Below, one piece after another: positions 34,307 through 42,623 of a stretch of DNA of 44,123 nt. The stretch's first letter is position 1; the number at the start of each line of letters is the position of its first letter. Origin of the DNA: an uncultured Chloracidobacterium sp. (GTDB lineage: Bacteria > Acidobacteriota > Blastocatellia > Pyrinomonadales > Pyrinomonadaceae); NCBI GenBank assembly GCA_936914845.1, contig CAKZGE010000016.1, positions 27,501-71,623 on the forward strand, read 5' to 3'. Made by a program: the position numbers and the translations under genes. Below the pieces are notes generated by a model. It did not search any database. It saw nothing but the letters and a program-made list of their open reading frames with translations, and was not told the DNA's origin.

Positions 34307-34338
34307 TAAATGTTTTAGAATTAAGCTTTTTAGTTGTT

Positions 34339-37020
34339 ATGGAAATCGCCAAAGCCTACGACCCGCGCACTGCGGAAGAAAGCCATTACCAAAAATGGGA
34401 AGCGGCCGGATACTTTCGACCCGAACTTAATGAAGATCCAAATGCACCGACATATTCGATCGTGATCCCGCCGCCGAATGTGACGGGTTCGCTGCACATG
34501 GGCCATGCGCTTCAACATACGCTGATGGACATTTTGGTCCGTCGTAAAAGGATGCAGGGTTTCCGAACGCTCTGGCTGCCGGGAACGGATCATGCCGGCA
34601 TATCGGTCCAGCGAAAGGTTGTCGAACAATTAAAAAAGGACGAGAACAAGACCCCGATCGACATTGGCCGCGACGAATTCATTCGCCGGGCCTGGGTTTG
34701 GAAAGAGCAATACGGCGGCACAATAACAGAGCAGATGCGTCGTGAAGGGGCTTCCGTCGATTGGTCGCGGCAGCGATTTACGATGGATCCGGAGCTGTCT
34801 TTAGCGGTGCGGAACGTTTTTGTCACGTTGTATGACGAAGGCTGGATATATAAGGGGCTGCGTATCGTAAACTGGTGCCCGAGGGATAAGACGGTTCTTT
34901 CCGATCTAGAGGTCAAGGAAGAAACGCGGAAGGACGGCAAGCTCTATTATCTGCGATATCCGATAGCCGGCCGGACGGGAGACCTTCTGGTTGTTGCTAC
35001 GACGCGTCCGGAAACGATGCTTGGCGATACGGCGGTGGCTGTCAGCCCGAAAGATGAGCGCTACAAGCAGCTTATTGGGGAAATGATCGATCTGCCGCTG
35101 ACGGGCCGCCAAATTCCGATCATTGCGGATGAATATGTGGATGCGGAATTCGGTACGGGAGCGGTTAAAATAACGCCGGCCCATGACCCGAATGATTATC
35201 AGGTCGGAGAGCGCCATGGGCTTTCGCAGCTTTTGGTGATGAACGATGACGCAACCATGAATGACGCTGCCGGAGCGGAATTCGCCGGTTTGGACCGGTT
35301 CAAAGCGCGCGAAAAGGTCGTTGCGATGTTCGAAGATCTCGGGCTGTTGGAAAAGATCGAGGATTACGAAATAACCTTGCCGGTATGCGAACGATGCAAA
35401 ACGGTTGTGGAACCGATCTTGTCAGAACAATGGTTCGTTAAAATGGACGAACTGCGCGACATCGCCCTGGAGCAGGTCCGGGTGGAGGGCGTGCCGCATT
35501 TTTGGCCGCAGGTGCCGCACGAAAAGGTATATACGACGTGGCTGGAAAATTTGAAAGATTGGACGATCTCGCGGCAATTGTGGTGGGGACATCAAATACC
35601 GGCATGGTACGACGACGAAGGCAATGTATATGTAGCGGTCACGGAGCAGAAGGCCCGCGAACAGGCCGGAGGCAAAGAGCTTACGCAGGATGCCGATGTG
35701 CTCGACACCTGGTTCTCTTCGGGGTTGTGGGCGTTTTCGACGCTCGGCTGGACCGGTGATGTTGTGGACAACGCCGATCTCGAGACATTTTTACCGACGG
35801 ATGTGCTGGTAACCGGCCGCGACATCATCTTTCTATGGGTTTCCAGAATGATGATGCTGACGAAAAAGTTTACCGGAAAGACCGCATTTGACGATGTGCT
35901 GGTTACGGGAACGGTGCTCGGCAAAGATGGAAAGCCAATGTCGAAAAGCCGCGGAAACGGGGTTGATCCGATCGAAATGTTCGACAAATTCGGCGTCGAT
36001 GCAACCCGGATCTATCTGGCTTCGATCGCGACGGGTGCCGACATCAAATGGAATGACCTGCTCATCGAGACCTATCGAAACTTTGCGAATAAGATCTGGA
36101 ACGCAACGCGGTTTTGCTTGCTCAATTCGGATAGTGCCGCTGTAAAAGAGATCACCGCTAATGACCTGAACGGTGTCGCAGATAAATGGATAGTTTCCCG
36201 TTTGAACAAAACCGCCGCCGGTGTCAATAAGGCCTTATCCAAATACGAGTTTCACACGGCCGTGTCGCTTTTATACCATTTCTTTTGGGACGAATTCTGC
36301 GATTGGTACATTGAGCTCAAGAAGGATGAGATCACATCCGGCGATGCTGCTGCCAGCTCGTTGATCGTTTCGATCATCGAACGGTCTTTGCGATTGCTTC
36401 ATCCTTTTATGCCGTATTTGACGGAAGAATTATGGTTGAAACTGCCCGGTGTTTCGGCTCAAATGACCCACCCGGCTTATGGAAGCGCAGGAGCTTCGAT
36501 AATGTTGACAGCCTATCCGGAAGGTGACGATCCGCTGATCGATGAAGCGGCCGAAACGGAGATGCAATTGGTCATAGACACTATCAAAAGGGTGCGAAAC
36601 ATCCGTTCGGAGATGAATATCAAGCCAAGCGACCGCGTGGCGATCCATATTGCGGCCAGCTTGGAAACGCGTGATATATTAGCGGCGAACGAAGCTCAGA
36701 TCAAGAAGCTTGCACGGGCTGATAAGATAGTTTTGGGAGAGGCTTTGGACGTCCCGAAGGCTTCGGCAAAAGCCGTTATTACAAATGCAGAGATCGCCGT
36801 ACCGCTGGAAGGGTTGATCGATTTTGAAAAAGAACGGGAAAGGCTTCTGAATCAGATATCTAAACTCGATAGCGAACTGCAGCGGCTGGACGGACAATTG
36901 GGCAATGCCAATTTCGTTGAACGGGCGCCGGCGGAAAAGGTCAGCGAACTGCGCGAGCGAAAGCAGGAGATCGAGGTGCATACGGCAGCTTTGCGGTCCA
37001 ATATTGACGCATTGGGTTGA
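34339..37020 (+). CDS. valS: valyl-tRNA synthetase
   Basis: This class I aminoacyl-tRNA synthetase charges tRNA-Val. The HIGH motif is H53-M-G-H56 in PPPNVTGSLHMGHAL. The editing (CP1) domain contains VATTRPETMLGDTAVAV. The KMSKS motif reads P533-M-S-K-S, with Pro where Lys is usual. The anticodon-binding domain covers about 600-790. A C-terminal coiled coil (ERERLLNQISKLDSELQRLDGQL) ends the protein, as in other ValS. Length 893 is normal. A 92-base gap with a hairpin precedes it. nadC follows after 19 bases. Confidence 0.97.
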   Translation: MEIAKAYDPRTAEESHYQKWEAAGYFRPELNEDPNAPTYSIVIPPPNVTGSLHMGHALQHTLMDILVRRKRMQGFRTLWLPGTDHAGISVQRKVVEQLKKDENKTPIDIGRDEFIRRAWVWKEQYGGTITEQMRREGASVDWSRQRFTMDPELSLAVRNVFVTLYDEGWIYKGLRIVNWCPRDKTVLSDLEVKEETRKDGKLYYLRYPIAGRTGDLLVVATTRPETMLGDTAVAVSPKDERYKQLIGEMIDLPLTGRQIPIIADEYVDAEFGTGAVKITPAHDPNDYQVGERHGLSQLLVMNDDATMNDAAGAEFAGLDRFKAREKVVAMFEDLGLLEKIEDYEITLPVCERCKTVVEPILSEQWFVKMDELRDIALEQVRVEGVPHFWPQVPHEKVYTTWLENLKDWTISRQLWWGHQIPAWYDDEGNVYVAVTEQKAREQAGGKELTQDADVLDTWFSSGLWAFSTLGWTGDVVDNADLETFLPTDVLVTGRDIIFLWVSRMMMLTKKFTGKTAFDDVLVTGTVLGKDGKPMSKSRGNGVDPIEMFDKFGVDATRIYLASIATGADIKWNDLLIETYRNFANKIWNATRFCLLNSDSAAVKEITANDLNGVADKWIVSRLNKTAAGVNKALSKYEFHTAVSLLYHFFWDEFCDWYIELKKDEITSGDAAASSLIVSIIERSLRLLHPFMPYLTEELWLKLPGVSAQMTHPAYGSAGASIMLTAYPEGDDPLIDEAAETEMQLVIDTIKRVRNIRSEMNIKPSDRVAIHIAASLETRDILAANEAQIKKLARADKIVLGEALDVPKASAKAVITNAEIAVPLEGLIDFEKERERLLNQISKLDSELQRLDGQLGNANFVERAPAEKVSELRERKQEIEVHTAALRSNIDALG

Positions 37021-37039
37021 ACATAAGGAACAGATAAAT

Positions 37040-37897
37040 ATGAACTGGCTAGATAACGGTGAAGTGCTGGGTTCGATCGGCCAATATCTGGCGGAGGACA
37101 TCGGCCGCGGCGATATTACGACGATGGCGACGGTTGACCCGAACGTCAGCGGTGTCGGTAAATTTTTGGCCAAGGAATATCTCGTTATCTGCGGTTTGGA
37201 GATCGCGGAGGCGGTATTTCTGCATCTCGATGCTGAAAGTCCGGAGATCGAGACGACGTATGCCGACGGCGACGAGGTCGAAGAAGGCACCGTCTTTGGC
37301 ACGCTGAAAGGTGCTGCTGACATTCTGCTGACCGGCGAAAGAGTCGCTTTGAACCTGATCCAGCGAATGTCCGGCGTGGCGACATTGACGCGGCAATTTG
37401 TGAGAGCGGTCGAGGGCACCGGCGCTCAGATCGTCGATACACGCAAGACAACGCCGGGGCTGCGGCTGCTGGAAAAATATGCGGTCACGATCGGCGGCGG
37501 AAAGAACCATCGGATGGGACTGGACGACGGTGTCTTGATAAAAGATAACCATATCGCATTGGCTGGCGGAATTACCGAAGCCGTGGTCGCGGCCAAACAG
37601 GCGGTCGGCCATATGCACAAGATCGAGGTCGAGATATCGAATTGGGCTCAGTTGCGTGAGGCGATCGAGGCCGGAGCGGACATTGTGATGCTCGATAATC
37701 AAACGCCGGAAGAAGCGGCAAAGCTCGTCCAAATGTCAAGGAATATGAACCCGGCAGTGCTGATCGAAGCAAGCGGCGGGATGGCGCTTGACCGAGTGAG
37801 ATCTTTTGCGGAAGCGGGCGTTGACCTGATATCGGTCGGCAAACTGACGCATTCGGCAAAAGCAGTAGATATATCTTTTAAGATCCAGACGATATAA
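37040..37897 (+). CDS. nadC: nicotinate-nucleotide pyrophosphorylase (carboxylating)
   Basis: NadC converts quinolinate and phosphoribosyl pyrophosphate to nicotinate mononucleotide, a step of NAD synthesis. The N-terminal half contains EDIGRGDITTMATV. The catalytic core contains NLIQRMSGVATLT, DTRKTTPGLRLLEKYAV, GGGKNHRMGLDDGVLIKDNH, KIEVEI and MLDNQTPEEA. The ATG at 37040 has AAGGAA 9-14 bases upstream and gives 285 residues, the family norm. The reading frame is open further back into valS, but that extension is not part of the protein. The 3' end overlaps the convergent CPBP gene by 20 bases. Confidence 0.96.
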   Translation: MNWLDNGEVLGSIGQYLAEDIGRGDITTMATVDPNVSGVGKFLAKEYLVICGLEIAEAVFLHLDAESPEIETTYADGDEVEEGTVFGTLKGAADILLTGERVALNLIQRMSGVATLTRQFVRAVEGTGAQIVDTRKTTPGLRLLEKYAVTIGGGKNHRMGLDDGVLIKDNHIALAGGITEAVVAAKQAVGHMHKIEVEISNWAQLREAIEAGADIVMLDNQTPEEAAKLVQMSRNMNPAVLIEASGGMALDRVRSFAEAGVDLISVGKLTHSAKAVDISFKIQTI

Positions 37898-38795
37898 GAT
37901 CTTCGGCCGGTTCGGTGTCCGGGCTTTCCGGCAGTAAATAAACAACGCCCATGGCGAGGAGCAAAGCGGCCGTACAAGCAACGCCGCCCTCGAGCCCGTA
38001 GTCGCCGCCGGTCAGCCAAGCCGGTCCTAGGTCCGTCTCGCGCATCATCGGTGCGGACGCCAGTTCGGTCAGCCCGCTTACCTCGATACCATAAAACGCA
38101 CCCTGCATCCAATTCCACATAAAATGCATTGCCCACGGCAGCCAAAGACTCTTGGTTTTCCAATAGGCGGCCGCAAACCATACCCCGGCCAGAAAAGTGT
38201 TTATCCACGAGATATAGTTTACAGACGGGTTTTGATTATGTACGGCGGCGAAGAGGATAGAGGTGAGGAGAACGCCGAACAAGCGAAGACCGGAGCGATC
38301 CCAGGTTTGCAGCAGATAACCGCGAAACACGACTTCTTCGAAGGCAGCGGCAACCATAAAGATCAGCAGCGATAGGCTCATTGTATGAACTATTGCCCAC
38401 GCCCCGCTTTCAGAATTGAAACTCAGCCGCAGGCCGCCGAACACAACTGCGACAAGTACCGCGGCGGACAGAGCTCCGGCACCGAGCAAACAACCGAGAC
38501 CGAGGTGTTTCAGCCAATGAGGGAAAAATCCCACGCCGAGCGAGGCGAAAGGCAGCCGTTCAAATAGTTTGAGGCTGACATATCCGGCAAGGACGCCGCT
38601 GATGAGCATGACCGAACCGTTGATCAATATGAATGCGGGTTGCGAAAGGGCTCCGGTACCGGCAACCGAATAGATGGTCCCAAAGACAACTGCGTTGAGA
38701 AAGACCGATAAAAGCCCACACAAAACGACGAACATGGCCGCTCGCCAACCGCTTCGCACCCGCCCGCCCGCATCAAAAAAGATCTTGCCTGCCAT
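37878..38795 (-). CDS. CPBP family intramembrane glutamic endopeptidase
   Basis: This polytopic membrane protein of 305 residues has the CPBP (Abi/Rce1) motifs: the Glu-Glu-x3-Arg core AAFEEVVFRGYLLQ, then FAAVHNQNPSVNY, and HFMWNWMQG at the last motif helix. Members are intramembrane proteases, and in bacteria some serve in bacteriocin immunity or signalling; the substrate here is unknown. It is a single gene, transcribed toward nadC with a 20-base overlap, and divergent from the sensor kinase gene with a 53-base gap. The ATG lacks a strong ribosome site. Confidence 0.9.
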   Translation of the reverse strand: MAGKIFFDAGGRVRSGWRAAMFVVLCGLLSVFLNAVVFGTIYSVAGTGALSQPAFILINGSVMLISGVLAGYVSLKLFERLPFASLGVGFFPHWLKHLGLGCLLGAGALSAAVLVAVVFGGLRLSFNSESGAWAIVHTMSLSLLIFMVAAAFEEVVFRGYLLQTWDRSGLRLFGVLLTSILFAAVHNQNPSVNYISWINTFLAGVWFAAAYWKTKSLWLPWAMHFMWNWMQGAFYGIEVSGLTELASAPMMRETDLGPAWLTGGDYGLEGGVACTAALLLAMGVVYLLPESPDTEPAEDLISSGS

Positions 38796-38848
38796 CGCTG
38801 CGAAAAGTTTACCCGAATCGGTTTACCGCGACAAACGCTGCACGCAAA

Positions 38849-41017
38849 GTGTATGTTAAACTGACCGACGTGAAGCCGAAGCCGAAAAGTGAGAATCGAC
38901 GAGCTACGCTGTGGATATTAGGCGGCGTTGTGTTCGTGCTGCTAACATTGCTGATCTTGCTGCAATCTTCTAATTTATGGAAGAATCTATCGGTCGAATC
39001 CGCCAGCGACACCCTTTTGCTCTATGCTCTTTCCTCGCTGAATTTCATAGCGTTCGTGATCTTCGGATTCATTTTTCTTCGCAATCTGATAAAGCTGATA
39101 AGGGAAAGACGCTCGCTGCAGTTGGGGTCGCGAATAAAGACACGGCTGCTGCTTTATTTTGCGGCGCTCAGCCTAATGCCGATAATTGCGATGGCGGGAT
39201 TTTCGTATCTGTTCATGAACCGCGCTATTGAACGGTGGTTCACGCAGATACCGGAGAATGTGGTGCGAGCGGTCGAAGAACGGGCGATAGCCGATCAAAA
39301 TGCGAAGCTGAGCGAAACGGCGCGGCTATCGGCTCAATTGCTGCAGGGCAGGACGGTGACGGATGGGGATCTCGCGGAACTTGCCAGGGCCGGTAACATT
39401 ACTTTTATCGCCTTACTCAGCCCCGAAGGCGACGTTATTGCATCAAGCCGTACACCGGTGGACGACAGAGCGTCGGCTGAACTGCGAAAGGTAATGATCG
39501 GTTCAGAAGCCAGCCGCATCGTTGACCCGATCCTTAGCGACGGAAAGGATTTCGATGCCGCCGCCGCTGCGTTCGCGGATGGCCGAAGAATTGTCGTAAT
39601 ACAGGATACGGACACCAGCGTGATCCAACTGGTAAACGAATCGCTTGCCGAATTCGATCGGCTCAAGGACCGTCAATTGGTCGTTCAGCAGGTCGCATTT
39701 CTCACGCTCGGGGTGCTGACATTCTTACTAATATTTGCTTCCACCTGGACGGCCTTTTATATCGCCCGCGGGCTGACCGTGCCGATCCAGGCATTGGCTG
39801 AGGGGGCCGGCGAGATAGCGCGCGGAAATTTTGCCCACCGCGTTGAGACGTTTGCCGAGGACGAACTTGCTCTGCTGGTAACGGCCTTTAACCAAATGTC
39901 GGCCGGTTTGGAAGAAAATTCCGCCGAATTAAGTGAACGGCGTCGATACATCGAGACGGTGCTGCAATCGCTGCCGACAGGCATTATCTCTTTTGATGCG
40001 GAAGACCGCGTGACCACTATCAATCGAGCGGCGATCAACATACTAAAGCTTGAAGACGCCGATTTTCGGTCGATACATGTCGATACGCTGTTTAGCGAAG
40101 AGAACAAAGAGGTTATCAAACGTCTGCTTTCGAGAGCCAAGCGCATCGGCCAAGCCGCCGAGCAAACCGTGCTGCAATATGAGAACGCCGAAGGAATATC
40201 GGCGGGCGAGAGCCAGACGATGCCGGCTGCCCTAACGGCGACCGCACTTGCCGAAGGAACCGGAGCTGTGTTGGTGATCGAAGATCTTTCGGAATTGATC
40301 GCGGCCCAAAGGGCTTCGGCATGGCAGGAGGTTGCTCGGCGCATGGCCCATGAGATCAAAAATCCGTTGACACCGATACAGCTTTCGGCCGAGCGGATAG
40401 CCCGCCGCTTTAGCGAAACGGGAAATTCGGATGCGATCCATACCACCGACGGCCAGACGGTCAATGTGATCCGCGACGGCACATCGACGATACTTCGCGA
40501 GGTCGATTCGCTGAAATCGATGGTCGATGAATTTTCGCGATTTGCACGCCTGCCGGACGCCCGGCTCGAAAGCGGCAGCATCAACGATCTGATAGAACAG
40601 GTGGCGGCATTGTACGAGGGACGTCGCGAAGGCCCGTCGATCGATGTTGAATTGGCGTCGGAAATGCCGCCGGCAATGATCGACGCAGAGCAGCTTAAGC
40701 GGGTATTCGTAAATCTGGTTGACAACGCGATCGAAGCGTTTTCGGCCGAACAGGATGATCCGCAGATATTGATACGCTCGCGAAACGATGCCGCCCGCGA
40801 TCTGATCGTGGTCGAGGTTTCGGACAACGGCAGCGGCATCCCTCCGGCGGATATTCAAAAGCTTTTCCAACCCTATTTTTCGACAAAAGGGCGCGGAACC
40901 GGCCTTGGTTTAGCTATCGTCCATCGCATTATCGCCGAACACCACGGCCGCATCAATGTTTCGGCGAACACCCCGAAAGGGGCCCGCTTTACAGTCGAAA
41001 TTCCCGCCGCGAGTTAA
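38849..41017 (+). CDS. NtrY-like membrane sensor histidine kinase
   Basis: Four membrane helices are predicted (about 20-39, 57-80, 99-122 and 272-295). A periplasmic sensor region lies between the third and fourth. A HAMP domain follows (about 295-350), then a PAS domain (ETVLQSLPTGIISFDAEDRVTTIN), then the kinase core. The phosphorylated His501 lies in ARRMAHEIKNPLTPIQLSAERI, the NtrY/NtrB-type H-box. The ATP-binding domain has VFVNLVDNAIEAF, DNGSGIPPADIQKLF and GRGTGLGLAIVHRI. This topology and the downstream sigma54 regulator identify an NtrY-like kinase, but its signal is unknown. GTG 38849 is the longest start; GTG 38870 is an alternative and neither has a good ribosome site. Confidence 0.93.
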   Translation: MYVKLTDVKPKPKSENRRATLWILGGVVFVLLTLLILLQSSNLWKNLSVESASDTLLLYALSSLNFIAFVIFGFIFLRNLIKLIRERRSLQLGSRIKTRLLLYFAALSLMPIIAMAGFSYLFMNRAIERWFTQIPENVVRAVEERAIADQNAKLSETARLSAQLLQGRTVTDGDLAELARAGNITFIALLSPEGDVIASSRTPVDDRASAELRKVMIGSEASRIVDPILSDGKDFDAAAAAFADGRRIVVIQDTDTSVIQLVNESLAEFDRLKDRQLVVQQVAFLTLGVLTFLLIFASTWTAFYIARGLTVPIQALAEGAGEIARGNFAHRVETFAEDELALLVTAFNQMSAGLEENSAELSERRRYIETVLQSLPTGIISFDAEDRVTTINRAAINILKLEDADFRSIHVDTLFSEENKEVIKRLLSRAKRIGQAAEQTVLQYENAEGISAGESQTMPAALTATALAEGTGAVLVIEDLSELIAAQRASAWQEVARRMAHEIKNPLTPIQLSAERIARRFSETGNSDAIHTTDGQTVNVIRDGTSTILREVDSLKSMVDEFSRFARLPDARLESGSINDLIEQVAALYEGRREGPSIDVELASEMPPAMIDAEQLKRVFVNLVDNAIEAFSAEQDDPQILIRSRNDAARDLIVVEVSDNGSGIPPADIQKLFQPYFSTKGRGTGLGLAIVHRIIAEHHGRINVSANTPKGARFTVEIPAAS

Positions 41018-41043
41018 TTTTTGGTGAAATTTCCGATTTTTGA

Positions 41044-41071
41044 TTGACATATCTATTAAATTCGATATGGA
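41044..41071 (+). promoter_or_regulatory. possible promoter just after the sensor kinase gene
   Basis: A perfect TTGACA (41044-41049) and TATGGA (41066-41071) are 16 bases apart. They lie 27 bases after the kinase stop and overlap the proposed start codon of the next gene. If used, transcripts would start near 41078 and the first downstream ATG would be 41109. The -10 match is weak. Confidence 0.25.
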
Positions 41072-42623
41072 AATAAAATCGATTCTAAATTTCGGAAAGA
41101 AAGAGCGAATGCTGATGCGCGTTCTTTATAGTTCTTCCCTGCCAGCCGGTGCGAAGCTCGGCCTTGAACACATTTCATGGCGTTTGGTGGAAGACGGCCT
41201 TGTAGAAGAGTCGTTGGGCTGTTTGGTGCTAACGGAGATCGGTAGAGAGATCTGCAGAAATAATTTTAGGGAAGTCTTTCAGGATCTTGGAGACAATGTT
41301 GAAAAATATCGGCAAAAACTTATCCGCATATCCGGAAATAAAGAACCTGAAGAAAGCCGGAGACTAAAGGCCGCAGAATTTGAGCCTGTTAAATTGACCA
41401 GAAAGGAGATCCGGTTTATCCGATTTTTAGCTCAAGGGCCGCAAGAGAGATCGGTATTGCGGGGCATTAAGTATATTCTGCCTCGGCTCGAGAATTTGGA
41501 CATGGTCACCGAACGCGACGAAAAAATTTTGATAGCTGCAAATGGTATTGATGCATTGTCGGCCTTTCAAGACATTTCTTGCCGCAAGGCGACGAACGAC
41601 GAATTCATTTCGTATTCAAAGGCTGCCGCGAATAACGCAAAGGTTGTAAAATCCGAAGTCTTTTTATCTTTGTATAGACAAGGGCACACATACGAACAGA
41701 TCGGCTCGCTGTATGGAATTACCCGAGAACGTGTTAGACAAATATTGAACTGCCATTCTGAGTTCGGAACATTTCAGCTGGAACGACAGGCCGCAAGAGA
41801 CCAAGCGGAGATACTGCAAAAAGAAGAACGGCGGTTGAAGGCAATTGAAAAAAGCCTGGCAGTTAAATTTCATGAAAGAGTTGACGAATTGTGGGATTGG
41901 GAAAAGAATGGTGATCTGAATCCCGCGGCTATCTCCGCTCATTCCTCTAGTTATGAAGTTTGGCTTTTATGTCCTGAAGATGGCCATTCTTGGAAAAAGA
42001 AACCGTGCGATATCGTCACGAGCTGGCACCGCGGCGGCACTTCGGGGTGTCCTAAATGTGCGGGGAAGCTGCGGAGATCTGAGAAAAATCCTTTGTTAGA
42101 GGAAGTCTATTCTGAATTCGTAAAGCTTTATTGGGATCGCGAGGCAAATGACAAAGCCGGCATTGAATTGACAAAGATCAGATGTTCGAGCAACCGCCGG
42201 GGCCATTTTCGATGTCCGAAAGACGGCTACAAGTGGGCCGCATCTATATCATCGGCTGTGCATCAGCAATGGAGTAAAGGCAGATCCGGATGCAAAAGAT
42301 GTAATGGGACGGAATTTCGGCGGCAAGGGAAATGGGGAAAAGCCGCAAAGCTAAGAGAAAGATTTCCGGAACAGTTTTCTTTGTATTGGATGGGGATCGC
42401 TAACGAGAAGATCGGTATAGATGCTACTAATATTACCTGTGGCTCATCGAGACGAGCAAAGTTTATGTGTCCCAGAGACGGCTATGTTTGGGAAGCAGCC
42501 ATTTGTGCGATCACTTCATCCTGGTCGGCAGGAAGGTCGGGGTGCCCGGAATGTCGTCGCAGACGCGGGTTTGGAGGGTTCGGAAGCCGCAATGTCGCTG
42601 CTAATATGATAAATTCTCTTTAA
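41067..42623 (+). CDS. putative DNA-binding protein: duplicated winged-helix-like segment, sigma70-r4-like HTH, three zinc ribbons
   Basis: I cannot name this 518-residue protein; its parts are readable. Residues 11-63 and 112-164 align without gaps at a constant 101-residue offset (K12/K113, R18/R119, I36/I137, R39/R140, L40/L141, V46/V147, G59/G160). Both look winged-helix-like. A helix-turn-helix at 207-227, TYEQIGSLYGITRERVRQIL, closely resembles sigma70 region 4. A charged helical stretch (about 235-280) follows, then three zinc-ribbon repeats with the pattern [CH]-x9-C-x24/25-C-x2-C: H292/C302/C328/C331, C373/C383/C409/C412, C458/C468/C493/C496. These recall the DUF4379 'probable zinc-ribbon' family (ELWDWEKNGDLNP, GCPKCAG). 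The DNA is visibly richer in A/T and in AGA/AGG arginine codons than its neighbours. Its stop overlaps the start of the NtrX-like gene (TAATG). ATG 41067 is chosen; TTG 41040 and ATG 41109 are possible. Confidence 0.8.
   Translation: MEIKSILNFGKKERMLMRVLYSSSLPAGAKLGLEHISWRLVEDGLVEESLGCLVLTEIGREICRNNFREVFQDLGDNVEKYRQKLIRISGNKEPEESRRLKAAEFEPVKLTRKEIRFIRFLAQGPQERSVLRGIKYILPRLENLDMVTERDEKILIAANGIDALSAFQDISCRKATNDEFISYSKAAANNAKVVKSEVFLSLYRQGHTYEQIGSLYGITRERVRQILNCHSEFGTFQLERQAARDQAEILQKEERRLKAIEKSLAVKFHERVDELWDWEKNGDLNPAAISAHSSSYEVWLLCPEDGHSWKKKPCDIVTSWHRGGTSGCPKCAGKLRRSEKNPLLEEVYSEFVKLYWDREANDKAGIELTKIRCSSNRRGHFRCPKDGYKWAASISSAVHQQWSKGRSGCKRCNGTEFRRQGKWGKAAKLRERFPEQFSLYWMGIANEKIGIDATNITCGSSRRAKFMCPRDGYVWEAAICAITSSWSAGRSGCPECRRRRGFGGFGSRNVAANMINSL

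Noticed and set aside
34247..34338. T-box riboswitch before valS
   Set aside because: The gap is only 92 bases, no T-box consensus or specifier loop is visible, and the host is not Gram-positive.
36905..37039. Upstream in-frame extension of nadC into valS
   Set aside because: The extension is out of frame with valS and has no homology. ATG 37040 with AAGGAA gives a normal NadC.
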